Assembly: GCA_028023455.1 (NCBI GenBank) | Contig: JAQFVV010012498.1 | Location: 622,001 to 686,000, forward strand | Direction of reading: 5' to 3' | Source: Epiperipatus broadwayi | Lineage: Eukaryota; Onychophora; Udeonychophora; Euonychophora; Peripatidae | DNA length: 64,000 bases | In this document: in pieces, positions 1-9,143 of the stretch | How the letters are laid out: every line of letters begins with the position of its first letter | Position numbering within the stretch: the stretch's first letter is position 1 | Program-made: the position numbers and the translations under genes | The notes under the pieces: model-generated | Seen by the model: the letters and a program-made list of their open reading frames with translations, nothing else | Databases searched by the model: none | What the model was told of the DNA's origin: nothing

Positions 1-960
1 ATTTCGTTCTCTGTCTCGTTATTGGTCTAATTCAATCCAATTCTAATTATTATTTATAGTCTATATATGTGAAAACTATGCATTAAGTTAAATTAGATTA
101 GTGATATATTTTAGTCAATTAAGAACCTCTCTTTTAATTATCAGTCTTATTGCATCTCCGTGACCTATGTCGGCCGTGTGGAAAGAGGTATACTACGTGT
201 AATTTCAAGGTGGTCATTCGTAGGGTCTTGAGTCTTGGAATCCTGGCTCACGAGTTGAAGAGTGTCGGACTTGGGATGTCACAGTCCTAGTCTGGTCAGC
301 TTCGGTCTCTTTTGCTGGATTCTGAATTCTGTTATGCGAATGTACAAACTTGACTGTTACATAGTAATTTTTTTCCCCGGATTTGGACACCCATCGTGTG
401 GCTATTCAAATTTTCCATACCCTGCAATGCCCTGTATAACATTTGTATGAGTGTATAATGTTTTTTCTTTCTTCTGTTTTAAATTAATGAATAATATATA
501 TGTAGAATTTTTTTCCCCGGGTTTGTATGCCCAAAATCGTGGGGACTGTAACTTATTTTCACCCCTGAGGAGATTATTGAGTATATAGATAAAAATTCTG
601 TTGTTCAAAATTAAAAATTCTGAGTAAAATTTTTTTTGCCAAAATAATGTATATGTATAGATTTTTTTTTCCTGAGTTTGAACGTCAATTAATTCCATAC
701 TCGTAGTAGATTATTATTTCATTATATAAAAATTATTTATATAGATGCATAGTAGAATTTTTAAGGGGATTTATAAAATATTTTGTGTAAACTTTCTTGC
801 TCGCTGTGACTGGCGCTCGAGGATGATTTGAATAAATGTCAAATCGTTCTCACATAAATTTTGTCATCAGGAGTAAAGAGAGAAAAGGGGGGTCTATTAT
901 TTGTGTTATGTTTTATGAATTGGATTGAACGAGAAAGAGAAGGAAATAAATGTAAGGTCA
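1..960 (+). other. Possible LTR/leader region of the gag element
   Basis: This stretch is GC-richer than the rest of the window and lies directly upstream of the gag pseudogene, so it may be the LTR or 5' leader of that element. A TGGCGCTCGAGG string near 811 resembles a tRNA primer-binding site of the TGGCGC type, but no clean LTR end (TG...CA) is visible next to it and the left end of any LTR is outside the window. Bases 1-43 and about 917-950 look like imperfect inverted copies of each other (GAATTGGATTGAA core). No coding sequence is recognised. This is inference from position and composition. Confidence 0.3.
361..790 (+). repeat. Degenerate tandem repeat, about 145-bp unit, 3 copies
   Basis: The block TTTTTTTCCCCGGATTTG (from about 366) returns at about 507 as TTTTTTTCCCCGGGTTTG and again, more decayed, at about 662 (TTTTTTTTTCCTGAGTTTG). 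Spacings are roughly 143 and 152 bases. Text after each block is also similar (CCCATCGTG and CCCAAAATCGTG). Tandem blocks like this are common in LTRs and leaders of retrotransposons, which fits the gag downstream. Short minus-strand ORFs across it are by-products of the repeat. Confidence 0.55.
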
Positions 961-1336
961 AATCAAATCTTAAAGGTTCAAAACTAGCACAGACGTGTAA
1001 ATTAAATTATAACCATGAACCGTGGAAAATTTAAAAAAGAAAAACAGCTGCAAGAGGCCAAGGGTGAGTTGCATTTTATAATTTTTTTGTTATATATATA
1101 TTAAATTTATTTCACTGTTAGTTAAATGTTGGGTGGGCATCAAGCGAATGTATAGCGAGAAGTTAGGTGTATTAATAGAGTTAGGCATAGGTGTTGGGAT
1201 GAGTAGGAGACAGATTGCTTTCTTTGTGGAGTGCAGCAATTAGCCGAGTTAGTAAAGCAAACAAAAACCAAGAAACTTTAGTAAAAACGAATTGAGCCAG
1301 TAAAAAGAGAAAAAAAATTTTTGTTAATATATTAAA

Positions 1337-3057
1337 ATGGATAATAGTATGGAAGAAGAAAGGGAAGTAGTGAGCGAAGGGGAAGAAGGGAAAACAGGAA
1401 AAGAAGGAATGTGTAGGGGTATTATATTAAGATCGGGAAAAGAAATTATGGAAGAGAGTAGCAGCACAGAGGGAGACATGGAAGGTGAAGCGAGTATGAG
1501 CCAGATTAGGGACAAGGCATCTATACAACAAAGCGTGGCCATGTCAGAAAAGTCAGACAACATGGTAACTGAACAGAGACCCACAGAAGAAATAAAAAAA
1601 GAATGCTGGAATATTAATTCAATGATGGAATCACTATTGGAAACAAATTAAAATGGAAATAGCAACAAGCAGACAGGATGCAGAAGAGAGGGATAGGAAA
1701 AGCAGACACGATGCAGAAGAGAGAGATCATAGAAATAATCTCGAAATGGAATGACGTTTTGAAGCTTTGGGCAGGCGATTTGAGGAAGGAACAGCACAGA
1801 TTAGAAAATTTTAAAAAAAATTTGTAAAAGGCTGGAAGGAAGTATCTTTTTTCCCCACAAAAATTTGAAAAAAATACGGTTTTATTTCACAGAAATGCTG
1901 GACACAACCAGGACAGAAAATAAAAATGAAATGGTGAAAATCCAAGAGGAAATCAAGGCCATGGGGGAGCAGGTTAAGCATCAAGAAAGGGATATAGGGG
2001 AGAAGTTCAATAAAATGGAGACAGATCTTAGCATAAAGTTTCAGGAATATGAAGACACACATAGTGAGATCTCGGAAAAAATATATGAATTAAAAAAAGG
2101 CCTGGCTCATAGAAGTCAAGCAGCAGCCGAGGAAGAGAACACTATAGCAGAATGTATTCAAGAATTAAGAAAAGACCTCGCTGAAATGAAGGGAGCAAAG
2201 AAAGAAAGCATAGAGAACAGTTTAGCCATTAGTCATTTAGCCGAGAACCTGTGCAAAAGAAAAATAGTATCAGTGGGGGACTCTAAAGAGATTCTTAGAG
2301 AGGAAAGCAACGTCAACACAGAAAGCGTCATAAACAAAGGAAATAATCAGATAGTAACCCCAGATAGGAATGAGTTAGATGCAGAGACAATTAGACTGGG
2401 CATTCCATCAATAGGTAGCCACATAAGTTTAGCAAAATTTATTCAAGTAAAATCTTTCAAAGGAGAAGTGGGAGAAAACCCAAAGGCCCATTTAGAAAGT
2501 TTAAGGGAACTTTTCAGGTTTCAGAAAATCCCAGTGGCTGATCAGATAGCTTTATCTATACACTATTTATATGGGTACGCCAAATCATGGTGGGACTGTT
2601 GTAATGAGAAGCCGCAAAATTTTGAGCAATATACGGATGCCATGCACAAAACATTTTGGAGTGAGGAGCGGCAGGAGGGTATCTACCATAGTATACTCAG
2701 GGAAACCTATGGATCAGTAGTAAAGGAGACCCATACTCATTTTTTTCTGAGGCAGATAGCTTCCCTCAGATCCTTGACGGCCCCCCATTCACAGAGACAC
2801 AGATGATCAGAATTATCCAGCAAAACATGCCTAATCGAATACAACAACTGATGATGGGATGTCGGATTAGGACAATAGAAGACATGGCAGGCTTTCTAAC
2901 AATGACTGACGTCACACCAGGACCTAAAGAACCACCAGAGAAGATGCGGCGAATCGATCCTCCAAGATGTCAAACGATGATGACTAGTAGGTTGCCTAGA
3001 TGGGAATCCCGAAATCAAACGAGAGTAAAAGAACCCTATAGACCCAGACATCGTTAA
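1337..3057 (+). pseudogene. Frameshifted retrotransposon Gag (coiled coil plus Retrotrans_gag-like domain)
   Basis: The reading is broken into at least four pieces: 1337-1651, about 1653-1814 (in-frame stop at 1752), 1865-2806 and 2803-3057. The N-terminal part is very acidic and charged. The 1653-1814 part repeats a DAEERD motif and continues as RRFEEGTAQIRKF, a typical coiled-coil Gag spacer. Residues about 175-300 of the main piece hold the Gag core, seen in FIQVKSFKGEVGENPKAHL, then LYGYAKSWWD, then YTDAMHKTFW, matching the usual L-x-G-x-A-x-x-W pattern of LTR-retrotransposon capsid. One frameshift lies in the T7 run near 2739; reading moves to the frame of IIQQNMPNRIQQLM, the capsid C-terminal half. 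No CCHC zinc knuckle is clear. Gag would coat element RNA in cytoplasmic particles. The breaks make this a dead copy. Family-level call is solid; Ty3/Gypsy versus BEL is not settled. Confidence 0.8.
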
Positions 3058-3149
3058 ACCACAGGGGACCCTGTTAGTCAGTTCCTCCTACCGGAGTCCA
3101 GTGGATAAAGAAGGGAACGTAGCGATGGCAGATTCTATCACATCTGTAG

Positions 3150-3599
3150 GCCAGAAGTTCCACTTAAACCATGTCCTATAGTGCGAGTAAGAGCAGGCGT
3201 AATGGAAAGTATGTGCATTGTTGGATACAGGTAGCCAGGTGTCGTTCGTGTCAAAAGAATGGCTGACTGAGGTGCAAAAACAGATGCCTGATATACCGAC
3301 ATTGCCGATGAAAGCATTGGCCATAATCCTAGCAGATGGCCGAAAGACAACAAATATGGTCGGAGTTGGAGTGGGGTCAAACTACTCTAGGCCACACATT
3401 TTTAGTCACAGCTAAGTTAATATATTGTTTGGTAGTAGGGAATGATTTTTTGAGTCAGCACAGATGCCGGATTGATTTGGGAAATAATATGTTTTGTATA
3501 TACCAAGAGCAAATTGCGTTGGTACTTGCAGGGAATACAGAAGAAGGACCAGGCATGGGGAGAATCACTTGCTATTTCGAAGGAGACCATCAAAAATGA
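3150..3599 (+). pseudogene. Retropepsin-like aspartic protease, frameshifted
   Basis: Starting near 3205 the frame reads VCALLDTGSQVSFVS, which contains the retropepsin active-site motif LLDTGS. The piece continues to IILADGR at about 3343, then moves by one frame and reads HTFLVTAKLIYCLVVGNDFL followed by RIDLGNNMF. That is the flap-distal half of retrovirus-type proteases (the usual form is I-G-x-D-F-L then a hydrophobic ID). The enzyme would cut Gag and Pol polyproteins. It follows the gag pieces directly, as in LTR retrotransposons. The frameshift between about 3350 and 3390 and the stop at 3597 make it inactive. No reverse transcriptase, RNase H or integrase follows. The call as an LTR-element protease is well supported. 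Confidence 0.8.
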
Positions 3600-3608
3600 A
3601 AAAAATGT

Positions 3609-3962
3609 CAAGTGGTGGAGGAGAGTCAACCCCCAGACGTTTTGCACGTTGAAATCCAAGTGGAAAACGCTACAATGGAATTGGGACCAGAAATAAGAGA
3701 ATTTTATGCCATGCACAACGACCCAGATGGTCGAGATTCTAAGTTAAATGAAAATGAGGTCGAACTAAGCCACGAAATACCTTAAGAAGGAAGTGAGTTT
3801 GCATGGAGTCTAGAAATGCACCCGGCACGACCGCCTCTGAGATGGGAAAATGAGTATGAGGGATATGGATGGACATCAGATGAAGAGGATGACATTATAT
3901 TCGGGTGCTGTTTTAAGTCAGATAAAGAGGAGTTACTTAATGTACCACCAGATCCTATTTAA
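3609..3962 (+). pseudogene. Acidic ORF downstream of the protease, one in-frame stop
   Basis: This frame stays open for 118 codons except for one TAA at 3783. It reads QVVEESQPPDVLHVEIQVEN at the start and ends WTSDEEDDIIFGCCFKSDKE, then LLNVPPDPI and a stop. The end is strongly acidic. The piece probably belongs to the same Gag-Pro-Pol polyprotein, as the linker that usually lies between protease and reverse transcriptase, or as the natural C-terminus of a pol-less derivative. I do not recognise a domain. The AT-rich flank begins immediately after its stop codon, so the element seems to end here or was cut here. Confidence 0.5.
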
Positions 3963-5200
3963 ATAATATATATATATTTGTTACGATCTACCCTCCCTTA
4001 TCATTATATAGTTTATAAATTATCATTATTATATATATAAAAACAACTAACATCCCCATTGCATATTAATTGACTTATATCCAGTAGGATATAAAAGTTT
4101 GCTTAATGTAAATATTTGACAATATTCTATTTGGTGTGGTTTGCTTTTAAACTTTTAATTTAGTCGTATATTTTTTTGTAGTAGTGAATTTGTTTAATAT
4201 GTATGAAGTTCCTCGGTATAGAATGTAGCAGGCAATTGGGTTTATATGTTTTTCATCTTTTAAATTTTTAAAGAATAAATCTTCTGTTAGTATTTTCTAA
4301 ATAATCCATTTATATATATATGTATGGTAGTTCTGCTTTGAGACAGATAAGTAATTATAATACAATACTTAAGACTAAGTAAGAAAACAATAATTAATAG
4401 TTAACTGCAAAGATAGTAGTCTACCATTGCTTTCCACTCTAAGCAATTTATTTTACATTTCGATTTTTAGAACTGCATTATGCATGAATGACCAAAATTT
4501 TAAATAAAAATTATATACATAACTTTTACAATATATATACAATATTAATTTTCTTAATATTAATTCTTTTAATATAATCTTACTTTTATATATCTAACTC
4601 TCCCCTCCCCCCTTTAGTAACAATTTATAAATACACTGCTTTACATTCTTATAAAGTTTATCTAAAAAATAAACTTAATTATTTTAATAAGTTTGGTGGT
4701 TTATCCACTATCTTACATAGTTATTTTTAACATTATATCTAGTAGAAATTAAAGAATGAAAAAATGTAGAAAATCAGAACAATTTTATTTATAAACTCAA
4801 AATGATAAAATGTTTTCCTGACATGACTTAGATTAAGGAAGGAACTATGAAAACAGTAAATTTGGGGTCAGATAAAAACTGTTTTAAAATCCATATGTTG
4901 CAATTTATCTAACCAAGATATCTCATAACATTAGAATCCTAATAATAAACAACTACTAAAATAATTCAAATAAAAATAAAACAGACATTTTAGAATGTTT
5001 GATGATTTTCTACAGGTCATAAATTCAACTTATAAATCTATTTAAAAAAGAAAATAAATAAGCAAGAAAAAAAACAAGCCTCATTTATAAAATTTCATAG
5101 ACAAATAAATCAACTATGAAAACAAATGGGTATTAAACTACAAAAGTATTTACTAGTCCTCCAGGAAGGCAGACAAAAGTAAAGATCTTGAGAAGAGAAA
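3963..5200. other. AT-rich non-coding stretch
   Basis: Only AT-rich sequence with short (TA)n runs, for example near 3966, 4033 and 4311, and a C-rich patch CTCCCCTCCCCCC near 4602. I see no gene, TIR or recognisable transposon piece. Confidence 0.6.
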
Positions 5201-5204
5201 TTCC

Positions 5205-5640
5205 AAACTCTCTTGAGTAATGCCTCTGAAATAAATCAGCTACTTGAAATCAAAATGAGTAGTGATGTAAAAAAAAAAAACTGTAACAAAAAAATAAAAT
5301 ATGCACCCACATGCATAAAATCTGAGAAATAAATATTAAATTGAATTAATATAGATATAAAAAAGTTATACAAATAAATGCTTTGTATATATTTTTTAAA
5401 TGTTCTATATACAGAATCACACAAACTCTTGAGGAATGCCTTTGAAATAAATTAACAAACTTGAAATCAAAATAAAACGTACTGATGTAATCCCCCCCCC
5501 CCACCAACAATAACAATAAAACATAAAAATACACACTTCCATACATAAAATCTAGATATATTAACTAAATTGAATAATTAAACAAAAAAATTATATAATG
5601 TACTGTTAAATAAATGCTTTATATATATATTTGGCAAAAC
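5205..5640 (+). repeat. Tandem duplication, about 217-bp unit, 2 copies
   Basis: Copy 1 starts at about 5205 with AAACTCTCTTGAGTAATGCC and copy 2 at about 5423 with AAACTCTTGAGGAATGCC. Both continue with GAAATAAAT, then CTTGAAATCAAAAT, then CATGCATAAAATCT or CATACATAAAATCT, and both end in AAATAAATGCTTT. Copy 2 holds a C11 run (5492-5502) where copy 1 has A-rich sequence. Minus-strand ORFs here are shadows of the repeat. Confidence 0.8.
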
Positions 5641-6805
5641 ATCATGATGTAATGATAACCCATCCATTAGCCATGCTAGATAAAACTTTTTTTTTTTTCC
5701 ACATTTCAAACAAGCTTAGAGTTTTTCTTCCAGATAGCTAATCCATTTAGTGATCTAATATTGGTTAGCAAATGGATGTCTAACTATTCTCAACTAAAGA
5801 ATAAAACAATGATAGAAAAAATCTCAATTCTTTATGATCTGGCAATTACAAGCCAGAGAAGTGCCTATTCCTCTAGAGAGATCTTTATTCATTGGAAGAT
5901 ATAATCAACCTAAGCAAATATTTTGATACTGTCATAATGAAAAATATTTATTTATTTTACAGTAGCTAAACTATCTTCTTAACTATGAAAAAATTATTCA
6001 CAATTCTAGCAATACTTTTTCTGGTCATTAGCTCCTAGTCAGATGTCACAGTGATATTGTAATTTCAATGTAGATATTCATGGAAGAAATAAATAGCAAA
6101 AAATTTTGAATCATTTAAATATAAATAGCTGGTAAATTTTAAGCAGAAAATTAATGATTTTAATAATAAAGAACAAACTACCACTTCCATCCTGTAAACA
6201 TTAATTTTAATATACTTTATAAAAGAATTCATAAATAAATCACATATAATTAAAACTACATGAATTGTTTATCGATTTTAAAAAAAAAATATCCTGAACT
6301 TATTTCAACAATGTCCCTAATATTATATATGAACAGCAAAACAAAATAAAAAAACAGAGTAGGTATAAAGATATGTTTATATGTATGTACGTGTGCATAT
6401 ATATACACAAAGACATCCGTGTACTTAAAAGATTGCATTATATCAAGGAAAGTAATTTTTTGCACCTCTCTATAAGTTCAATAAATTACCAACATGACAT
6501 CTATATCATTAATCCAAGGACAGATTCACAAATCACTTTCTCCAAATATCCCTATTTTTGCTTATATTCCTCAGATTTTCAAAACTATTCTCTTTTCATA
6601 ATTATTGTATTTCTTTCTGTTTTCTTATGAAATCATTTTTGATGTACTATAAATTAAACTCCATAATTATACTATAACAATTTTGCATATTAATATAAAA
6701 AGCTTTTTACCTTAAGCAAAAATTTCAAAATATTTATTAATAACAAAATTCTTAAATGCATTATAGCACAGAGTACCCTCTTCATAAAAACAAATGTTAG
6801 AATAA
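5641..6805. other. AT-rich non-coding stretch
   Basis: No gene seen. Short overlapping ORFs at 6256-6630 have low-complexity Tyr/Ile/Phe composition and (TA/TG)n microsatellite DNA beneath them, so I do not treat them as coding. Confidence 0.55.
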
Positions 6806-6813
6806 GTCTAATA

Positions 6814-8216
6814 CAGCGTTTCCCAACCTTTTTTGGCTCGCATACCACTTGGTAGTACATCACGTTAAATTGTACCACTTCGTAAAAATGATTGTATTTC
6901 GTGAATTTTGTTATTGCAAGTGTGTTATTTTATTTGCATTATAAATATTATAGGGTGACCATGTATGTATTCACATCTCATAATGAGACAAATTACATTG
7001 AAACATGCCTAAACGTTATACCAGATTATAAACTCACTGTAACATATTTATATGTATGTGTTTGTTCAAAGTTTCATATTTTTTCCAAAATAATTTATTA
7101 AAGATAACATTATTACATTAAAGGTTATTTGGTACATATTTTATTCAAAGTGTTTTCTCATTCCTTCATTTGGTTTTCCTAAATTTGAGTCTTTTTCTCT
7201 TTTTTGGAGCATCTTGCTATTGGTTGGGCCATGGAGAAAATAAATCCAGCATGTCCCAAGTCATGGTAAAAATAACCTCAGGGGTTATCAGGCTATCAAT
7301 TGTTCTTGTTTTCTTTATATTGTTCAGCATGAAGTTAATAGAATTAAAATTTTGATGATTAAATACTAGCTTACATCTAGTAATCTACAATAGATGATCA
7401 AGAATTAATGAGAGTCTAATTTCTGGGTATGATCCTTTTCTGATACATTCTTTCAAATTAAATAATTTAGATTGATTTGCCTTGATCCGACTCATTATTT
7501 ATCTACTATTTTGTCATATTTCGTTTACTAATAAATGGTTTTAATAAAAACACAAAATTATAAAAAACCATTTAGTATATTTTCTTATCATAATCAAATA
7601 TTTTTATAAAATAAATTTAATGAGATCTTTGTGCTTGTTTCGAACAACATCATTTTTTTGAAATTTGGTTCAAAAGATACGAGGTATACCCTTAAGTCTA
7701 CAGCTGCGTTCAATCTGTTTCGATACTTATTTTTTTTAAAAATATATGAAGAAAAAGCTCTTCCTATTAATTCCATACTAGTAAACGGTAATAATAATTT
7801 AAGAACTTTCTCAGAAAGTTGTTCATATTCTTTAATGTTTAACCAAAAATGAATTAGATTGTGTTGTTTGAATTCTACTTGTAAAGTTCTGTCACGTGAT
7901 AAAATTAAATTTTCTTTATCCTTTATTGATAATGATGTAGCTTTTTCTAAATTTTCTGCATAGAAGGGGTTTGAAATCCAATTATTATTTGTGTTTTCGG
8001 GTTTTAGAAAATGTTCCATGAAAGACAATTTTAATCCTGTTAAATGTGCTATTATATTTTCTCGTATATCTTGAGACAGACTAACCTTATTTTCAAACAA
8101 AAAAATATGTAGAGTTTTGAATACTTCCAGTTGATTGTTTTCGATACTTATATATATTACTGTTTCCAAAAATCTAATTTCTTAATCATACTTTCAATTT
8201 TATTATTAACATTAAA
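6814..8216 (-). mobile_element. 5'-truncated hAT element (one terminus plus transposase end)
   Basis: The left end reads CAGCGTTTCCCAACCTTTTT, a typical hAT terminal inverted repeat, and is preceded by GTCTAATA, a candidate 8-bp TSD. The transposase C-terminus lies inside on the minus strand, so this end is the 3' end of the element. No matching inverted terminus was found to the right: recognisable similarity stops near 8216, exactly where a 33-bp tandem duplication begins. Linking the terminus to the transposase piece is an inference from position and family; they could be two separate insertions. Confidence 0.5.
7594..8213 (-). pseudogene. hAT transposase, C-terminal part (ZBED5/SCAND3-like)
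   Basis: About 190 residues resemble the C-terminal end of ZBED5/SCAND3-type hAT transposases. Seen in order: NWISNPFYAENLE (family form W-I-x-N-P-F), LSRDRTLQVEF (family form SDRTLKxxF), HFWLNIKEYEQLSEKVLKLL (family form FW-x-x-x-x-E-Y-x-x-L-x-x-x-A), then the decayed hATC dimerisation block FTSMELIGRAFSSY and RNRLNAAVDLRVYL. A frameshift near 8168 separates IKKLDFWK, which should precede it. The catalytic domain and BED zinc finger are missing. The conserved C-E-x-x-F-S block has become LIGRAFS, so dimerisation residues are lost. The enzyme would have cut and pasted hAT DNA. Dead fragment; family call fairly sure. Confidence 0.8.
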
Positions 8217-8282
8217 GATCGTTATCGACTGTCCATATTGAAACTGTAAGATCGTTATCGACTGTCCATATTGAAACTGTAA
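8217..8282 (+). repeat. Perfect 33-bp tandem duplication
   Basis: Two identical copies (8217-8249 and 8250-8282) starting GATCGTTATCGACTGTCC and ending TTGAAACTGTAA. The last bases form the 5' arm of the hairpin that follows. It sits at the breakpoint of the hAT fragment and, being perfect, is probably recent. Confidence 0.9.
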
Positions 8283-8306
8283 GATTTGTATTCAAATCTT
8301 AGTTTC
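8273..8306 (+). repeat. Stem-loop related to the one at 62072-62110
   Basis: GAAACT (8273-8278) pairs with AGTTTC (8301-8306). After a 2-nt bulge, AAGATTTG (8281-8288) pairs with CAAATCTT (8293-8300) around a TATT loop. The same layout occurs near 62.07 kb with different arm sequence that still pairs. The family is not recognised. Confidence 0.65.
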
Positions 8307-8344
8307 ACCTTACTTCTGTCATCATTCTACCTCTCGCCCCTTTT

Positions 8345-8833
8345 TGTATGGGTTTACATGGATTCTGACCTTGAATATCGGATTAATGCATAATAATATA
8401 CAATATCTGTAAAGTGTTTAAATAAATAATTAAATGTTATATATGCGCACATACTCCGATAAGCTTATTTTAAAATAACGCATTGCAAGGTATTATTAAA
8501 TTGCCGTGCGTAAGTTGTATAAATTTAAATAATCCTATTAATTATTCTGATAGGTTTAAATAATATTTCAAATTATATAAAAAAAAAATCAATAATTATA
8601 TTTTAAAACGTAAACATATTATTTAGGTCAGGTCCAGGTAATACTTAAATTATAAAAAAAATATATAATTCTCAATTTTTAGTTTGACATTTTTTAAAAT
8701 AATGTAGAACAATGCAGCAATAATTTATTTATATTCAGAATTTAAATCACCAACTGTTTAATAGCTTTTTATTTTTAGAAATCTTTTTTGTTTTACTTTA
8801 GTACTGATACAATTTTTTAATAATACAAAATTT
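8345..8833. other. AT-rich non-coding stretch
   Basis: AT-rich sequence without ORFs or clear repeats. The first ~120 bases (CTCTCGCCCC and on) are a little GC-richer and may belong to the same repeat family as the hairpin at 8273. Confidence 0.5.
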
Positions 8834-8841
8834 TATGAAAA

Positions 8842-9135
8842 TTATTCTTCACGTATAAATCATGATAAACAGAGCAGCCAAAAATTCAAAAAATAATAAT
8901 CACAATGAACAATTTGCCAAGCGCTTTCGGTATATTTATACCAGAATCATGGCGACAATATGTCACCATGATTTTGGTATACTGTACCGAAAGCACTTCA
9001 AATTGTTCGTTGTGATTATGTTGCCATGATTCTGGTATACTGTACCGAAAGCGCTTGGCAAATTGTTCGTTGTGATTAATATTTTTTTAATTTTTGGATG
9101 CTCTGTTTATCACGATTTATTCGTGAGAAGAATAA
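8842..9135. mobile_element. Fold-back MITE with duplicated inner arm
   Basis: The ends are inverted repeats: TTATTCTTCACGTATAAATC at left and the complement of a right end reading CGTGAGAAGAATAA. The inversion continues inward through ATAAACAGAGC and AATTTGCCAAGCGCTTTCGG. The right arm (AATTGTTCGTTGTGATT with TACCGAAAGC) is present twice in tandem, about 60 bases apart (about 8965-9017 and 9023-9077). The element is flanked by TATGAAAA on both sides (8834-8841 and 9136-9143), a perfect 8-bp TSD. Length about 294 bp with no coding capacity. TSD length suggests mobilisation by a hAT or similar transposase; a MULE-type element is the alternative. Confidence 0.85.
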
Positions 9136-9143
9136 TATGAAAA

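Noticed and set aside
811-828. tRNA primer-binding site fixing the LTR end
   Set aside because: TGGCGC is only six bases of match and the base pair before it is not the CA expected at an LTR end; kept only as a possibility.
6256-6630. Pair of overlapping ORFs on both strands as small genes
   Set aside because: Low-complexity Ile/Tyr/Phe translation of AT-rich and (TA/TG)n DNA, no motif, no signals.
8273-8310. Helitron 3' end (hairpin followed by CTRR)
   Set aside because: The hairpin is followed by CACCTTACTT and no CTAG/CTAA-type end at the right spacing; no Helitron 5' TC end found.
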